From contig CAVXFK010000027.1 of assembly GCA_963761005.1 (NCBI GenBank), positions 930,001-994,000 on the forward strand: 64,000 nt of DNA. Reading direction: 5' to 3'. Origin of the DNA: DASWJZ01 sp963761005 (GTDB lineage Bacteria; Pseudomonadota; Alphaproteobacteria; Rhizobiales; Afifellaceae). The position numbers and the translations under genes are program-made. The notes under the pieces were generated by a model. That model searched no databases. It saw only the letters and a list, made by a program, of their open reading frames with translations, and had not been told where the DNA came from. Position 1 is the stretch's first letter. Every line of letters starts with the position of its first letter. This document shows, in pieces, positions 8,705 to 18,106 of the stretch.

Positions 8705-9622
8705 ATGCCTAGCTCAGCCGCGCTGATCGGCATCGACTGGGGCACCAGCAACTTTCGCGCGTTCCTGCTCGACCGCTCCGGCACCATTCTCGACCGCCGG
8801 GCAGGCCCACACGGCATCATGACGGTCGTCGACGGGAAATTCGGGCCGGTGCTCGCCGCAGGGGTCGGCGAATGGCTCGCCGAAGGCGCGCTCCCGATCC
8901 TGATGTCGGGGATGATCGGCAGCCGCCAGGGCTGGGTCGAGGCGCCTTATGCGGCAACACCCGCCGGGCTTTCGGACCTCGCCGCTTCGCTCGCGCCGGT
9001 CCCCTTCGAGGCCACCGACGTCCGGATCGTGCCGGGGCTCAGGACGGAGCTCGATACGCGGAGCGACGTGATCCGTGGCGAGGAGACGCAGGTGTTCGGC
9101 GCGCTCTCGCAGCTCGGGGTCGACGGCGGGCGCTTCCTCCTGCCGGGGACGCATTCGAAATGGGTAGCGGTCGAGCGCGGCAAGGTCGTGAGCTTCGCGA
9201 CCTACATGACCGGTGAGATGTTCGCCGCCGCACGCAACCACACGATCCTCGGCCGGTTGATGCATGATTCAAGCAAAAGCGACGCGGCCTTCGCCAAAGG
9301 CGTGGCGCTTGGCGCATGGCCTGGTGGGCCGGGCGCGCTTCTGAGCCGCCTCTTTGCGGTGCGCACGGCCGGGCTCTTTTCCACGCTGCAGGCGGAGGAG
9401 CTTTCCGACTATCTGAGCGGGCTCCTGATCGGAGCTGAGATGGCCGATGCGGCGGCTGCGGACCGGCACGGCATTGGCATCGTGGCATCGGAGTCGCTCG
9501 CGGAGCGCTACCACGCGGCGGCCGGCATCCTCGGCATTCGCGCCGAAGTCATTCCCTCCGACTGCATCGCGGCCGGCTATGTGGCGATTGCACAGGCCGC
9601 CGGGCTTATCGGCGCAGGCTAA
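8705..9622 (+). CDS. dgoK: 2-dehydro-3-deoxygalactonokinase
   Basis: Kinase of 305 residues that phosphorylates 2-keto-3-deoxygalactonate at C6 in the De Ley-Doudoroff route for D-galactose/galactonate. The N-terminal GIDWGTSNFRAFLLD is the phosphate-binding strand of the ASKHA fold. LMSGMIGSRQGWVEAPY, LPGTHSKWV and TYMTGEMFA are typical DgoK segments. An upstream TTG (8678) is in frame, but ATG 8705 fits the family N-terminus. The aldolase gene that uses its product follows after 10 bases. No galactonate dehydratase, which would supply the substrate, is present in the window. Confidence 0.92.
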   Translation: MPSSAALIGIDWGTSNFRAFLLDRSGTILDRRAGPHGIMTVVDGKFGPVLAAGVGEWLAEGALPILMSGMIGSRQGWVEAPYAATPAGLSDLAASLAPVPFEATDVRIVPGLRTELDTRSDVIRGEETQVFGALSQLGVDGGRFLLPGTHSKWVAVERGKVVSFATYMTGEMFAAARNHTILGRLMHDSSKSDAAFAKGVALGAWPGGPGALLSRLFAVRTAGLFSTLQAEELSDYLSGLLIGAEMADAAAADRHGIGIVASESLAERYHAAAGILGIRAEVIPSDCIAAGYVAIAQAAGLIGAG

Positions 9623-9632
9623 AGGAGCGCCG

Positions 9633-10265
9633 ATGGTAATCGACCTTGCGCAGGCGATGAAGGAGTTGCCGCTCGTCGCGATCCTCCGCGGCATCGCGCC
9701 CGACGAGGCGCCGGATGTCGGTCAAGCGCTCGTCGCCGCCGGCTTTCGCATTATCGAGGTGCCGCTCAACTCGCCCGAGCCGTTCCGCTCTATCGAAGCG
9801 CTCGCCGAGCGTTTCAGGGAGGAGGCACTGATTGGCGCCGGCACCGTCATGTCCCCTGATGACGCGCGGCGGACTGCGGACGCCGGCGGGCGGCTCGTAG
9901 TGATGCCGCACTCAAACCCCGACGTGATCCGCGCGGCGAAGGCGGCCGGCACCTGGTGCCTGCCCGGCGTCGCGACGCCGACCGAGGGCTTTGCCGCGCT
10001 CGATTGCGGCGCCGACGGGCTGAAGCTCTTTCCGGCCGAGACGCTGCCGCCGGCTGCGGTCAAGGCGTGGCGCGCCGTCTTCCCGGCCGAAACTCCGCTG
10101 CTGCCGGTCGGCGGCATCACGGCGGATGGGATGGCGGCTTACGTCGCGGCCGGGGCGTCCGGCTTCGGCATCGGCTCGGCCCTCTACAAACCCGGGATCG
10201 GCGTTAAGGACTTGGCGACTCGTGCCGCCGCATTCGTTGCGGCGTGGCGCGACTTACCGCGCTAA
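9633..10265 (+). CDS. dgoA: 2-dehydro-3-deoxy-6-phosphogalactonate aldolase
   Basis: Class I aldolase of 210 residues that splits 2-keto-3-deoxy-6-phosphogalactonate into pyruvate and glyceraldehyde-3-phosphate. The KDPG-aldolase fold is seen in VAILRGIAPDEA, EVPLNSPEP, GAGTVMSPDDA, HSNPDVIRAAK and GLKLFPAE, whose Lys is the Schiff-base residue, and in LPVGGITADGM. GIGSALYKPG binds the phosphate. A strong AAAGGAG lies ahead of ATG 9633. It is almost certainly cotranscribed with dgoK (10-base gap). In gammaproteobacteria DgoA activity may be fused to a dehydratase; here it is a stand-alone aldolase. Confidence 0.92.
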   Translation: MVIDLAQAMKELPLVAILRGIAPDEAPDVGQALVAAGFRIIEVPLNSPEPFRSIEALAERFREEALIGAGTVMSPDDARRTADAGGRLVVMPHSNPDVIRAAKAAGTWCLPGVATPTEGFAALDCGADGLKLFPAETLPPAAVKAWRAVFPAETPLLPVGGITADGMAAYVAAGASGFGIGSALYKPGIGVKDLATRAAAFVAAWRDLPR

Positions 10266-10370
10266 ACTCGCCGTCGGCCGTCGTGGTACGGACGCATGGC
10301 GGCGCTATGTTCGAGGTGGCTCGCGCCGCGCGAAGCCGTTCTAGGCGCGAGGAAATTCCGGGAGGAGACC

Positions 10371-13300
10371 GTGCCGAACCGGTTCGACGCGGAGAAGAAG
10401 AAGCGAATCGCGGCCGCATGTAAGCGGCTCGCGACGGCGCGCGACGGCAGGACGCTCGCCGCGTTCTGCAACTGCCTTTTCGAGCGCGGCGCTGGCGAGG
10501 ACATTGTCGAATACGACGCCGAGGCGCTCGCGGCGATCACCCGCGATGCCTACGCGTTCTTCCGCGACCGCGCGAAGCCGAGCGCCGTCAGGGTCGCCGA
10601 TATCGAGGGAACAGATATCAGCGGTCGGAGCCACACGGCGCTCGAGCTTTCGACCAAGAACCGTCCCTTCATCTTCGACTCGGTCCTGGGCGAACTGCAG
10701 GCCCTCGGATACGCCGCGCATCTCGTCGTGCATCCGATCCTCGATGTCGAGCGCAACGCCGCCGGCGAGGTCGTGAGCTTCGGGCCGCTGCTGCGCAAGG
10801 CCGCGGACGCCACGCGGGAGAGCTTCGTGCATGTGCACGTGCCGCTCATCCGCGACGCGGCGGCGCAGGACGCGCTCGCCAAGAACATGGCGTCGCTCCT
10901 TGAGGAAGTGCGGCTCGCGACCGACGACTGGAGCGTGATGCGCGCGCGGCTCAGGGGCGCGATGAACGACCTCAACCTCGATCATCCGAGCCTGCCGAAA
11001 GAGGCGATGATCGAAACGATCGAGTTCCTGCAGTGGCTCGACGACGGCAATTTTGTCTTCCTCGGCATGCGCGAATACGTCTACGACGAAAGCTCGGGCG
11101 ATTCCCTGGAAACGTCGGAGGGGCGCGGCCTCGGGCTGCTTCGCGATCCGAGCGTGACGGTGCTTCGGCGCGGCCCCGAAGTGGTCACCATAACGCCCGA
11201 GATCCGCGCCTTCCTGATGGCGCCAGATCCGGTGATCGTGACCAAGGCGAACGTCAAGACGCGCATCCACCGGCGCGACTACATGGACTATGTCGGCGTC
11301 AAGATCTTCGAAGCCGGCAAGGTCAGGGGCGAGCTTAGAATCATCGGCCTCTTCACCTCCTCGGCCTTCACGCAGTCGGCCGAGCGCATCCCGCTGATCC
11401 GCCGCAAGGTGGAAGAAATCGTCAAGCGCGCCGGCCTCGACCCGCTCAGCCATTCCGGCAAGGCGCTGCTCAATATTCTGGAGAACTATCCGCGCACCGA
11501 GCTTTTTCAGGCGGAGGTCCACGCACTCTACGATTCCGCCATGGCGATCCTGCGGCTTGAGGAGCGCCCGCGCATCCGCGCGCTGCCGCGCCGTGACCGC
11601 TTCGACCGCTTCGTCTCGGTTCTCGTCTTCGTGCCGCGCGACCGCTATTCGTCCGATCTCCGCGAGCGGATCGGCGAGGCGTTGTCCGAACTCTACGATG
11701 GCCGCGTCTCGGCGTTCTTTCCGAATTTCGCGCTGCCGCACCTGACCCGCGTCCAGTTCATCATCGGCCGCAATCCGACCGAGGGACCGGAACCGTCGCA
11801 GGCGGAGGTCGAAGCGCGCATCCGCAACATCGTGCGGAGCTTCGACGACGATCTCGAAGAGGCGCTGAGCGCGGTTTACCCGCCGGAGCGCGTGACGGAG
11901 CTTCTCGGCGACTATGCCGGTGCCTTCCGCTCGGACTATCGGGCGACGTTTACGGCCGAGGACGCGCTCTCCGACATTGAGATCGCCGAGCAGCTTGCGC
12001 CCGACGATATCGAGGTCCGCTTCTTCCGCCGCGATGACACGCTTGAGACGCAGGCGGTGATGTCCTTCCATCACCTCGGCGATCCGATCCCGCTCTCAAG
12101 GCGCGTGCCGCTGCTGGAGAATTTTGGCTTTTCCGTCGTCAACGAGCGTACCTACCGGATCAAGCGCAACCGCGGTCCGCGCCTCTACCGGCACGACATG
12201 ACGCTCGTCGCGCCGGAAGGGCACCTCATCGATCCGGCTTCGGCGGGACGCCTCCACGATGCGGTGCTCGCGGTGTGGCGCCGCAAGGCGATGAGCGACG
12301 GCTTCAACGCGCTTGTCCTCTCCGCCGAGCTCGACTGGCGGCGCGCGGCACTGCTTCGAACGATCGCCCGCTATCTTCGCCAGACCGCGATTCCCTATTC
12401 GATCGACTACCTCTGGGGTGCACTTCGCCGTTATCCCGGCGTGGCGGCGCTTCTCGTCGAGCTCTTTACGGCGCGTTTCAAGCCCGCGGTCGCGGAGCGC
12501 GAGCGGGCGGAGGCGCGGCTCGTCCGCAAGGTCGAGGCGGAGCTTGAAAAAGTGCCGAGCCTCGATGACGACACCATCCTGCGCGCCTTCCGGCAGGTGA
12601 TCGAGGCGACGCAGCGGACCGACTTCTTCGCCGAGGGCGCGGAGGAATCGGATGCGATTGCGGTCAAGATCAAGCCCGACGCGCTCGCCTTCGTGCCGTT
12701 GCCGCGGCCGTTCCGCGAGATCTTCGTGCACGCGCCGGAAGTGGAGGGCGTGCATCTGCGCTTCGGGCCGGTGGCGCGCGGTGGCTTGCGCTGGTCGGAC
12801 CGGCCGCAGGATTTCCGCACCGAGGTGCTCGGCCTCGTGAAGGCGCAGCAGGTGAAGAACGCCGTCATCGTGCCGGTCGGCGCAAAGGGCGGCTTCGTGC
12901 CGGGCCGGCTTCCCGTGGGCGGTAGCCGTGAGCAAATCTTCGAAGCCGGCCGCCGAGCCTATATCCGCTTCGTCGACCGGCTGCTTTCGGTCACCGACGA
13001 CATAGACGGCGACGCGGTCGTGCCGCCGAAAGCCGTCGTGCGCCATGATGCCGACGACCCCTATCTCGTCGTTGCGGCCGATAAGGGCACGGCGACCTTC
13101 TCCGACACCGCGAACGGTATCGCGCTTGAGCGCGGCTTCTGGCTCGGCGACGCCTTCGCTTCCGGCGGCTCGGCCGGCTACGACCACAAGGTCATGGGGA
13201 TTACGGCGCGCGGCGCCTGGGAGGCGGTGAAGCGGCACTTCCGCGAGATGGACATCGACATCCAGAGCGAGCCGTTCACGGTCGTCGGCGTCGGCGACAT

Positions 13301-15158
13301 GTCGGGCGACGTCTTCGGCAACGGCATGCTGCTCTCGTCCGCGATCAAGCTCGTCGCCGCTTTTGACCACCGCGACATCTTCATCGATCCGAGCTCCGAT
13401 CCGGCGCGTGCGCTTGCGGAGCGCCAGCGTCTCTTCGGCCTGCCGCGCTCAAGCTGGCAGGACTATGACCGCGCGCTGATCTCGAAGGGCGGCGGCGTCT
13501 TCTCCAGGAGCGAGAAGCAGATTTCTCTGTCGCCGGAGGCGAAGAAGCTTCTGAAGATCGGCAAAGCGAGCGCGCCACCGTCGGAAATCCTGTCGGCGAT
13601 CCTGAAAGCGTCCGCCGATCTGCTCTGGTTTGGCGGCATCGGCACGTATGTGCGCGGGCCGGAAGAGACGGACGCCGACGTCGGCGACAAGGCGAACGAC
13701 GCAATCCGCATCAGCGCGCTCGACATCGGCGCCAAAGTGGTGGGCGAGGGGGCCAATCTCGGCATGACGCCGAAGGCGCGCATCGCCTATGGCCTGAAGG
13801 GTGGGCGCTGCAACTCCGACGCCATCGACAATTCCGCTGGCGTCAACACCTCAGACGTCGAGGTCAACATCAAGATCGCGCTGGCGCCGGCCGTGCGCGC
13901 CGGCAAGCTCGCGCAAGCCAAGCGCCTCTCGCTGCTTAAGGCGATGACCGACGACGTCGCGCGGCTCGTGCTTCGCAACAACTACCAGCAGACGCTCGCT
14001 ATCTCGCTCGAGCAGAAGCGCGGCGTGGAAAATCTCGGCAACCAGATGCGGCTGATGGCGGAGCTCGAGGAGCGCGGGCTGCTCGACCGCGTGGTCGAGG
14101 ACTTGCCCGCGGATGCGGCGCTCGAAGCGCGGGCGGCGAACGGGCGCGGCCTCACGCGCTCCGAGATCGGCACGCTGCTTGCCTTCGCCAAGATTGCGCT
14201 CTTCAACGATCTCGTCGGCAGCACCGTTCCCGACGACGCCTACCTCGCGCGCGAGCTCTTCGGCTATTTCCCCGAGGAGATGCACAAGCGCTACAAGGAG
14301 GGGATCGAGAACCATCGGCTCCGCCGCGAGATCATCGCGACGCAGCTTGCGAACTCGCTCATCAATCGCGGCGGCCCGACGCTGCTTGTTGCGGCGCGCG
14401 ACCGCACGGGCTCCTCCGTCGCTGAGCTGACGCGCGCCTATGCGGCGGTGCGCGATAGTTTTCAACTGCAGATGCTTCACGCCGAGATCGATGCGCTCGA
14501 CACGAAGATTTCGGGCCGCCTGCAGCTCGATCTCTACGCGACGGTGCAGGACGTGCTCGTCGATCGTTTGTGCTGGTTCACGCGCAACCTCGATTCCGCT
14601 GCCGGGCTTGCCGAGATCGTCAAGCACTACCGCAGCGCGCTCGACGCGCTGTCGGCGCTTCTTTCCTCGTCGCTGCCGCGCGAGCGGCTGAAGGCGGTGC
14701 ACGATATCGAGGCGAAGCTGAAGCCAGGCCGTGTGCCGGAGGATCTCGCCGCACGACTGGCGCTGCTTCCGACGCTTGCAAGCGCGGCCAACATCATTCC
14801 GATCTCCGACCGCACCGGGCGGAGCCTGGCGGAGGCGGCCGCGGCCTATTTCGCGATCTCCGACCGTTTCGGCTTCGGCCGCATCGACCAGATGACGGAG
14901 GAGGTCGTGACCGGCGACTATTACGAGGGCTTGGCTCTCAAGAAGGCGCGCGACAGCCTGGAGACGGCGCACCGCGATCTCGCGCAGAGCGTGATCGCCA
15001 ACGGCAGCGGCGGCGACGTCGCTGCGTGGGAGGCGGAGGCGGGCGAGCGGGTGACGGCGACGGCGCAGCAGGTGGAGAAGATCTTCTCAGATCACCGCCC
15101 GTCGATGGCCAAGGTCACCGTCGCCGCGAGCCTCTTGTCGGAGCTGGCGCGGGGCTGA
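10371..15158 (+). CDS. NAD-specific glutamate dehydrogenase, GDH-180 type
   Basis: Very large (1595 residues) NAD+-dependent glutamate dehydrogenase that deaminates glutamate to 2-oxoglutarate and ammonia. About 790 N-terminal residues form the regulatory, ACT-like part typical of this class. The catalytic core has GPVARGGLRWSDRPQDF and VIVPVGAKGGFV (residues about 798-845, including the active-site Lys) and the dinucleotide loop VVGVGDMSGDVFGNGM near 970. A long helical C-terminus follows. The usual GDH-180 length is near 1600, so the gene is complete. The frame opens at ATG 10296, but GTG 10371 follows a perfect GGGAGGAG and is preferred. A hairpin spans the stop codon. With PutA at 36419 it could complete proline-to-2-oxoglutarate catabolism. 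Confidence 0.93.
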   Translation: MPNRFDAEKKKRIAAACKRLATARDGRTLAAFCNCLFERGAGEDIVEYDAEALAAITRDAYAFFRDRAKPSAVRVADIEGTDISGRSHTALELSTKNRPFIFDSVLGELQALGYAAHLVVHPILDVERNAAGEVVSFGPLLRKAADATRESFVHVHVPLIRDAAAQDALAKNMASLLEEVRLATDDWSVMRARLRGAMNDLNLDHPSLPKEAMIETIEFLQWLDDGNFVFLGMREYVYDESSGDSLETSEGRGLGLLRDPSVTVLRRGPEVVTITPEIRAFLMAPDPVIVTKANVKTRIHRRDYMDYVGVKIFEAGKVRGELRIIGLFTSSAFTQSAERIPLIRRKVEEIVKRAGLDPLSHSGKALLNILENYPRTELFQAEVHALYDSAMAILRLEERPRIRALPRRDRFDRFVSVLVFVPRDRYSSDLRERIGEALSELYDGRVSAFFPNFALPHLTRVQFIIGRNPTEGPEPSQAEVEARIRNIVRSFDDDLEEALSAVYPPERVTELLGDYAGAFRSDYRATFTAEDALSDIEIAEQLAPDDIEVRFFRRDDTLETQAVMSFHHLGDPIPLSRRVPLLENFGFSVVNERTYRIKRNRGPRLYRHDMTLVAPEGHLIDPASAGRLHDAVLAVWRRKAMSDGFNALVLSAELDWRRAALLRTIARYLRQTAIPYSIDYLWGALRRYPGVAALLVELFTARFKPAVAERERAEARLVRKVEAELEKVPSLDDDTILRAFRQVIEATQRTDFFAEGAEESDAIAVKIKPDALAFVPLPRPFREIFVHAPEVEGVHLRFGPVARGGLRWSDRPQDFRTEVLGLVKAQQVKNAVIVPVGAKGGFVPGRLPVGGSREQIFEAGRRAYIRFVDRLLSVTDDIDGDAVVPPKAVVRHDADDPYLVVAADKGTATFSDTANGIALERGFWLGDAFASGGSAGYDHKVMGITARGAWEAVKRHFREMDIDIQSEPFTVVGVGDMSGDVFGNGMLLSSAIKLVAAFDHRDIFIDPSSDPARALAERQRLFGLPRSSWQDYDRALISKGGGVFSRSEKQISLSPEAKKLLKIGKASAPPSEILSAILKASADLLWFGGIGTYVRGPEETDADVGDKANDAIRISALDIGAKVVGEGANLGMTPKARIAYGLKGGRCNSDAIDNSAGVNTSDVEVNIKIALAPAVRAGKLAQAKRLSLLKAMTDDVARLVLRNNYQQTLAISLEQKRGVENLGNQMRLMAELEERGLLDRVVEDLPADAALEARAANGRGLTRSEIGTLLAFAKIALFNDLVGSTVPDDAYLARELFGYFPEEMHKRYKEGIENHRLRREIIATQLANSLINRGGPTLLVAARDRTGSSVAELTRAYAAVRDSFQLQMLHAEIDALDTKISGRLQLDLYATVQDVLVDRLCWFTRNLDSAAGLAEIVKHYRSALDALSALLSSSLPRERLKAVHDIEAKLKPGRVPEDLAARLALLPTLASAANIIPISDRTGRSLAEAAAAYFAISDRFGFGRIDQMTEEVVTGDYYEGLALKKARDSLETAHRDLAQSVIANGSGGDVAAWEAEAGERVTATAQQVEKIFSDHRPSMAKVTVAASLLSELARG

Positions 15159-15168
15159 GCCCCGCGCC
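15146..15168. terminator. Hairpin enclosing the glutamate dehydrogenase stop codon
   Basis: GGCGCGGGGC (15146-15155), TGA, GCCCCGCGCC (15159-15168): a perfect 10-bp inverted repeat whose three-base loop is exactly the stop codon. There is no U-tract, so it is not a textbook intrinsic terminator. It lies between convergent genes (plus ends 15158, minus ends 15198) and could protect both mRNA ends or slow polymerase. Confidence 0.45.
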
Positions 15169-15197
15169 GCGTCCTACAAGGTGCCGCGCAATAGCGC

Positions 15198-16199
15198 CTA
15201 GCGATAGCCCTTCTCGATCAACGGGATCAGGTCGTTGATCGCGTCGGGAGTGACGACGCCGGCCGCCGTGTTCACAATCAGGCCCGGCGTATGGTACTTC
15301 TTCGACAGCACGCAATCCAGCACCGGCAGGAAGCCCTGCAGGTAGAGCTGCTGGTCAAGCGTGACGGTGATGTAGCCGGACTTCAGGCCGTCGATCGTCG
15401 CCGGCGCGAGATCGATGCCGCCGACGATGATGTCGCCCGGCTTCTTGCCGGCCTTCTGCAGAACCTCGGCCATCTCGCCGGTGATGCCGCCGTGCTGCAT
15501 GCCGATTGCCTTCAGATTCGGATGCGCCTGGATGTAGGCGGCCAGGATCGGCACGGCGAGCGTCACGTCGCTGTTGACCTCCTGACTGACGTCGAGGCGG
15601 TCGACCTTGAGCCCGGCCTTCTCCAGCGTATCGGCGAGGCCCTTCTCCGACTGGCCGCGTTCCGCCTGGCTGAAGACGCCGTAGACCATGGCCTCGTCAC
15701 CGGCCTTGAGGTTGCCCTTCGCGATCATGTTCTCGGCCGTGAGCGAGCCACCTGCATAAAGGTCGACGCCGGCATAGCCGAAGCCCATCGGCCCGAACTC
15801 CTTCTGCAGCGCCGTCAGCGGTGCGTTGCCGTCGGTGACGATGACACCCTGGTCGAAAGCCTGCTTGACGAGGTCATGGAAGGCGTCGGAGCCCGGATGC
15901 CCCATGATGACGATGCAGTCCGGCTTGGCGGCGAGCGCCTGCTTGAACTGGTCGATCATGGTCTCCGGCGCCCAGCTTGAGAACTGCGCGTTGAGCTTGT
16001 CGACGCCGAGCGCCTGGGCCGCCGCCGACGCGCCGACCTGGCGGGCGAGCACCGGACCTTCGCCCGGCTGGCCGCCCATCTGCATGTAGATCGTCATGCC
16101 CTTGCCGGGATCGGGCTCGGCCGTCTGCGCGAATGCCGACCCGGCGGCTATCGTCAGTGCCGCAACCGCGGCCCCGGCGAGAATTGTTTTCTTTCTCAT
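15198..16199 (-). CDS. Sugar ABC transporter periplasmic binding protein
   Basis: Periplasmic sugar-binding protein of 333 residues (type I fold, ribose/fructose-binding family). It has a clear signal peptide (MRKKTILAGAAVAALTIAAG, cleavage after AFA near residue 24). The body alternates Rossmann-like segments such as CIVIMGHPGSDAF, VIVTDGNAPL and AIGMQHGGITGEMAEVL with the late PGDIIVGGIDLAP. It is the last gene of a minus-strand unit after GntR regulator, ATPase and permease, with a 31-base gap to the permease. The ligand is unknown. The surrounding galactonate, arabinose-type and SDR genes suggest an aldose. Confidence 0.9.
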   Translation of the reverse strand: MRKKTILAGAAVAALTIAAGSAFAQTAEPDPGKGMTIYMQMGGQPGEGPVLARQVGASAAAQALGVDKLNAQFSSWAPETMIDQFKQALAAKPDCIVIMGHPGSDAFHDLVKQAFDQGVIVTDGNAPLTALQKEFGPMGFGYAGVDLYAGGSLTAENMIAKGNLKAGDEAMVYGVFSQAERGQSEKGLADTLEKAGLKVDRLDVSQEVNSDVTLAVPILAAYIQAHPNLKAIGMQHGGITGEMAEVLQKAGKKPGDIIVGGIDLAPATIDGLKSGYITVTLDQQLYLQGFLPVLDCVLSKKYHTPGLIVNTAAGVVTPDAINDLIPLIEKGYR

Positions 16200-16230
16200 G
16201 TAGTCCTCCCTTCAGTTTGGCACCCGGCCC

Positions 16231-17301
16231 TCATGTGCGAGGCGCCTCTTCGGCCGACGACGATCGGCCAAACCGTATCGAAGTGAACAGGCGGCCGGCG
16301 AACGCGGCCCGACGCTGCGGTTCCTCGATCATGAAGTAGAAGATGATGGCGGCCAGGAAGACGAGGCCGCGGATGGTGAGCACCCAGGAGCCGGTCAGGC
16401 CCGTCGCGACAAGGCCCGGTTCGAGCATCGTGATGATGATGCATCCGAAGACTGTGCCGATCAGCGTCGCGCGGCCACCGAAGATCGAGGTGCCGCCGAT
16501 CAGCACCGATGCGATCGCGAGGAGCAGGTATCCCTGGCCCTGATTGCCGAAGAAGTTCTTGTTCTCCAAGGTCAGCATCATGGCCGCGACCGCGGCGAGC
16601 CCGCCCATCAGCGTGAAGATCTTGATCTTCTCCCGGTCGACGTCGATGCCGACGACCCGCGAGACCTCGTTGGAATCGCCGATGAAGAGCGTGTGCTCGC
16701 CGAAGCGGTGGCGATTGAGGATGAACCACAGCCAGATGACGATGAGCGCCGTCCAGAAGGCCTGCAGCGGAAGCTGGCCGACCCAGAATGTCTCGGCTCC
16801 GGCGAACGGCCGTCCGACGATCACCTTCCACACCGAGCTCGTTTCGGCGCCGCGCAGCGCGTACGAGCGGCCACCCGAAATCACCGAGGCCGTGCCCGCC
16901 CAGAAGAACTGCGTGCCGAGCGTCGCGATGAACGAGGGGATGCCGATCTTGGCGACGAGAATGCCGTTCACGAAGCCGACGAGAAGGCCCGCCGCGAGGC
17001 TCGCGATGACGGCGATCCAGCCGAGATCGTACTCCTTGAAGAGGACCGCGAAGACGAAGCCGGAGAACGCGATGATCGACGGGAAGCAGAGATCGATCTC
17101 GCCGGCGCCGATGACGAAGGTAAGCCCTGCGGCAAGCAGCACCAGGGGCGGCAGGGTGGAGAGGAAGGTCGTGTAGATGTTCGGCGACAGGAAGACCTCG
17201 GGCGCCGTGTACATGAAAAGGCCGAGAAGGAGCAGAAAGACGACGACGATCGGCGCGGCCTCGACGCGCTGGAAGGGGGATTTCTTTGCCGGAACCGCCA
17301 T
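16231..17301 (-). CDS. Sugar ABC transporter permease (RbsC/FrcC type)
   Basis: Inner-membrane permease of 356 residues with about ten hydrophobic segments, of the branched-chain/ribose permease family. Characteristic pieces are LAAGLTFVIGAGEIDLCFPS, PSFIATLGTQFFWAG, LFIGDSNEVSRVVGIDV and SVLIGGTSIFGGRATLIGTV, the family's conserved cytoplasmic loop that meets the ATPase. It begins 14 bases after the ATPase stop, so the genes form one transcript. The N-terminal extension (MAVPAKKSPFQRVEAA) is cytoplasmic. The ribosome site is weak, which would fit translational coupling to the upstream gene. Confidence 0.9.
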   Translation of the reverse strand: MAVPAKKSPFQRVEAAPIVVVFLLLLGLFMYTAPEVFLSPNIYTTFLSTLPPLVLLAAGLTFVIGAGEIDLCFPSIIAFSGFVFAVLFKEYDLGWIAVIASLAAGLLVGFVNGILVAKIGIPSFIATLGTQFFWAGTASVISGGRSYALRGAETSSVWKVIVGRPFAGAETFWVGQLPLQAFWTALIVIWLWFILNRHRFGEHTLFIGDSNEVSRVVGIDVDREKIKIFTLMGGLAAVAAMMLTLENKNFFGNQGQGYLLLAIASVLIGGTSIFGGRATLIGTVFGCIIITMLEPGLVATGLTGSWVLTIRGLVFLAAIIFYFMIEEPQRRAAFAGRLFTSIRFGRSSSAEEAPRT

Positions 17302-17315
17302 GGAGGAAGCCGCTT

Positions 17316-18106
17316 TCAGCCCTTGTGCTGCAGGTCGATGAGATATTCGGTGAGTTCCATCACCGTCATGTCTTTCGGCGAGATCTCCGCCACGATGGCG
17401 CCGCGGTCGATCACCACCAGGCGGTCGGCGACCTCGTGCACGTGCGCGAGGTTGTGCTCGATATAAACGCAGGCGCGGCCCGACTCCTTGATGCGCCGCA
17501 CGAAGTCGATCACTTTCTTGACCTCCGCCACGGCGAGCGCGGCGGTCGGCTCATCGAGGATGATGAGGTCGGCGTTGTAGTGCATGGCGCGGCCGATCGC
17601 GATGCCCTGGCGCTCGCCGCCCGAGAGCTGCGAAACGGTCGAATCGACGGTGATGCCCGCGCCGCGAAAGCCGATTTCTTCGAGCAGATCCTGTCGGCGA
17701 GCTCTTTCTCGCGCTTGATGTCGATGAAGCCGAAGCGGTTGGTGATCTGTCGGCCGACGAAGAAGTTGCGCCAGAGCGGCTGTTTGTCGGCGAGCGATTT
17801 GTCCTGATAGACGGTCTCGATCGACAGATCGTGGGCCGCGCGCACCGAGAACTCGGAGAGCTTGATCTCGCGGTCGCGGATGAAGAGCCGCCCTGAGGTC
17901 GGCGGAAGCACACCGGTCATGACCTTGATCAGCGTCGATTTGCCGGCGCCGTTGTCACCGACCAAGCCGACGATCTCGTTTCTCCCGATCGTGAGCGAGA
18001 TGTCGCGGAGCGCGTGCACGGCGCCGAAGAATTTCTCCACGTGCTCGAGCCGCACGATCGCGGCGAAGTCGCTGCCGTGCGGTTCAGCGCGGGCCGTGCT
18101 GTTCAT
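17316..18106 (-). pseudogene. Sugar ABC transporter ATPase (FrcA type), single frameshift
   Basis: Single-domain ATPase of about 263 residues, as in FrcA-type importers. The 5' frame (18106 down to about 17695) holds Walker A GDNGAGKST and the Q-loop region VYQDKSLAD. The 3' frame (to 17316) holds the signature QLSGGERQGIAIGRA, Walker B LIILDEPTAAL and the H-loop VYIEHNLAHVHE. One base is missing near 17692-17695: AGGATCTGCTC should probably read AGGATCCTGCTC, giving ADRILLEEIGF. The span is 3n+2. With the frameshift the product would lack Walker B, and the importer would be dead unless another ATPase serves it. The ATG overlaps the end of the regulator gene by 23 bases. Confidence 0.8.

Noticed and set aside
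10341..12074. Long minus-strand frame (577 residues) opposite the glutamate dehydrogenase
   Set aside because: Typical antisense shadow in GC-rich DNA, with Arg/Ala/Glu-rich composition and no domain. The plus-strand gene is certain.
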